NCBI RefSeq assembly: GCF_039523415.1
Contig: NZ_BAAAFG010000016.1
Location: forward strand, 434,001 to 498,000
Reading direction: 5' to 3'
Source of the DNA: Gangjinia marincola
Lineage (GTDB): Bacteria; Bacteroidota; Bacteroidia; Flavobacteriales; Flavobacteriaceae
DNA: 64,000 nucleotides
Of the stretch, positions 63,653 to 64,000 are shown piece by piece. The position numbers and the translations under genes are program-made. Position 1 is the stretch's first letter; each line of letters begins with the position of its first letter. A model generated the notes under the pieces. The model was not told the origin of the DNA. It searched no databases and saw only the letters and a list, made by a program, of their open reading frames with translations.

Positions 63653-64000
63653 TCCTGTTGAAGGAGTTGCGTATGCGTGCCCGATTCTACAATTTTACCT
63701 TGGTCCATGACGATAATTTTATCGGCTTTTTTAATGGTCGCTAATCGATGTGCAATAACAATAGAGGTTCTTCCTTGTGTAATCTTATCTGTCGCATCCT
63801 GGATCAACTGTTCACTGTAACTATCTACCGATGAGGTCGCTTCATCCAAAATTAAAATACTTGGATTACTCACATATGCCCGTAAAAAAGCAATCAACTG
63901 TCTTTGCCCGCTTGAGAGCATGACTCCGCGTTCTTTGACGTTGTACTCATACCCGCCGGGTAAGCTGGCAATAAATTCATGTACTCCAATTTCTTTAGCA
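63595..64000 (-). CDS. ABC transporter ATP-binding/permease protein, 5' end missing
   Basis: The minus-strand frame is open to the window edge, so the protein continues upstream (sense begins AKEIGVHEFIASLPGGYEYN). The visible part is the C-terminal half of the nucleotide-binding domain: signature LSSGQRQ, Walker B SILILDEATSSVD, H-loop VIAHRLATI, D-loop. Spacing and EEEV tail match the exporter type with fused membrane domain. Its 3' end is duplicated at 62413-62470. Confidence 0.92.
   Translation of the reverse strand, partial: AKEIGVHEFIASLPGGYEYNVKERGVMLSSGQRQLIAFLRAYVSNPSILILDEATSSVDSYSEQLIQDATDKITQGRTSIVIAHRLATIKKADKIIVMDQGKIVESGTHTQLLQQDDGYYRNLYEVQFMAEEEV

Noticed and set aside
1..64000. 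tRNA, rRNA, riboswitch and replication origin
   Set aside because: No cloverleaf, rRNA-like stretch, known riboswitch core or DnaA-box cluster was noticed on either strand by eye.

Overview
The window is AT-rich DNA from a marine-type flavobacterium (Bacteroidota, Flavobacteriaceae). The evidence is promoters with the Bacteroidota -7 box TAnnTTTG, a type IX secretion sorting domain, BT_3928/DUF1599/DUF3667 family proteins, SSS-type acetate uptake genes, and a type VI secretion system of the Bacteroidota-only subtype iii (TssN, TssO and TssP present; TssJ, TssL, TssM and TssA absent). No rRNA, tRNA or CRISPR array was seen. There is one assembly gap (39908-40037, inside vgrG).

Region 1 (1-5.6 kb) is ordinary accessory metabolism: two SRPBCC proteins (the first cut by the window edge), an NTF2/SnoaL-like protein, a short-chain dehydrogenase with an AraC-type regulator, a MORN-repeat protein and a DUF2490 protein. 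Region 2 (5.6-20 kb) is a two-carbon (acetate) block: isocitrate lyase, malate synthase, a divergent RamB/ScfR-like regulator, an InsA-like zinc-finger/HTH protein, an outer-membrane porin, a two-subunit Na+/solute symporter, a histidine kinase fused to an SSS transporter domain with its response regulator, and acetyl-CoA synthetase. Region 3 (20-24 kb) is a sulfide/persulfide detoxification block: two YeeE/YedE permeases, a persulfide dioxygenase-rhodanese fusion, a TauE/SafE exporter and a Crp/Fnr regulator. Three promoters in this block carry the same GTAAC-N4-GTTAC site at exactly the same distance from the -7 box. An M61 peptidase follows.

Region 4 (26.2-53.9 kb) is the T6SS island. A leftward operon tssE-F-P-K-O diverges from a rightward group of an NlpC/P60 lipoprotein, tssG, tssN and three hcp genes. 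Next come an Hcp-linked effector/immunity set (candidate pore former), vgrG, an adaptor-like protein, a PAAR-like (DUF4280) toxin and its immunity genes. Behind these lies a graveyard of orphan toxin modules, frameshifted immunity genes and chimeras (43.4-48.5 kb). The leftward operon clpV-tssB-tssC closes the island. Structural genes lie at both ends and the cargo in the middle, as expected for an island whose interior turns over by recombination.

Region 5 (54-64 kb) is mostly core: an M57-like lipoprotein protease, the leftward operon DUF1599 - BT_3928 - DppB-like permease - tpiA - prmA - clpS, the divergent pair folP - cdaA, a DUF3667 protein, a recently inserted T9SS-secreted protein flanked by a 58-bp duplicated end of an ABC transporter gene, and that ABC transporter, cut by the window edge.
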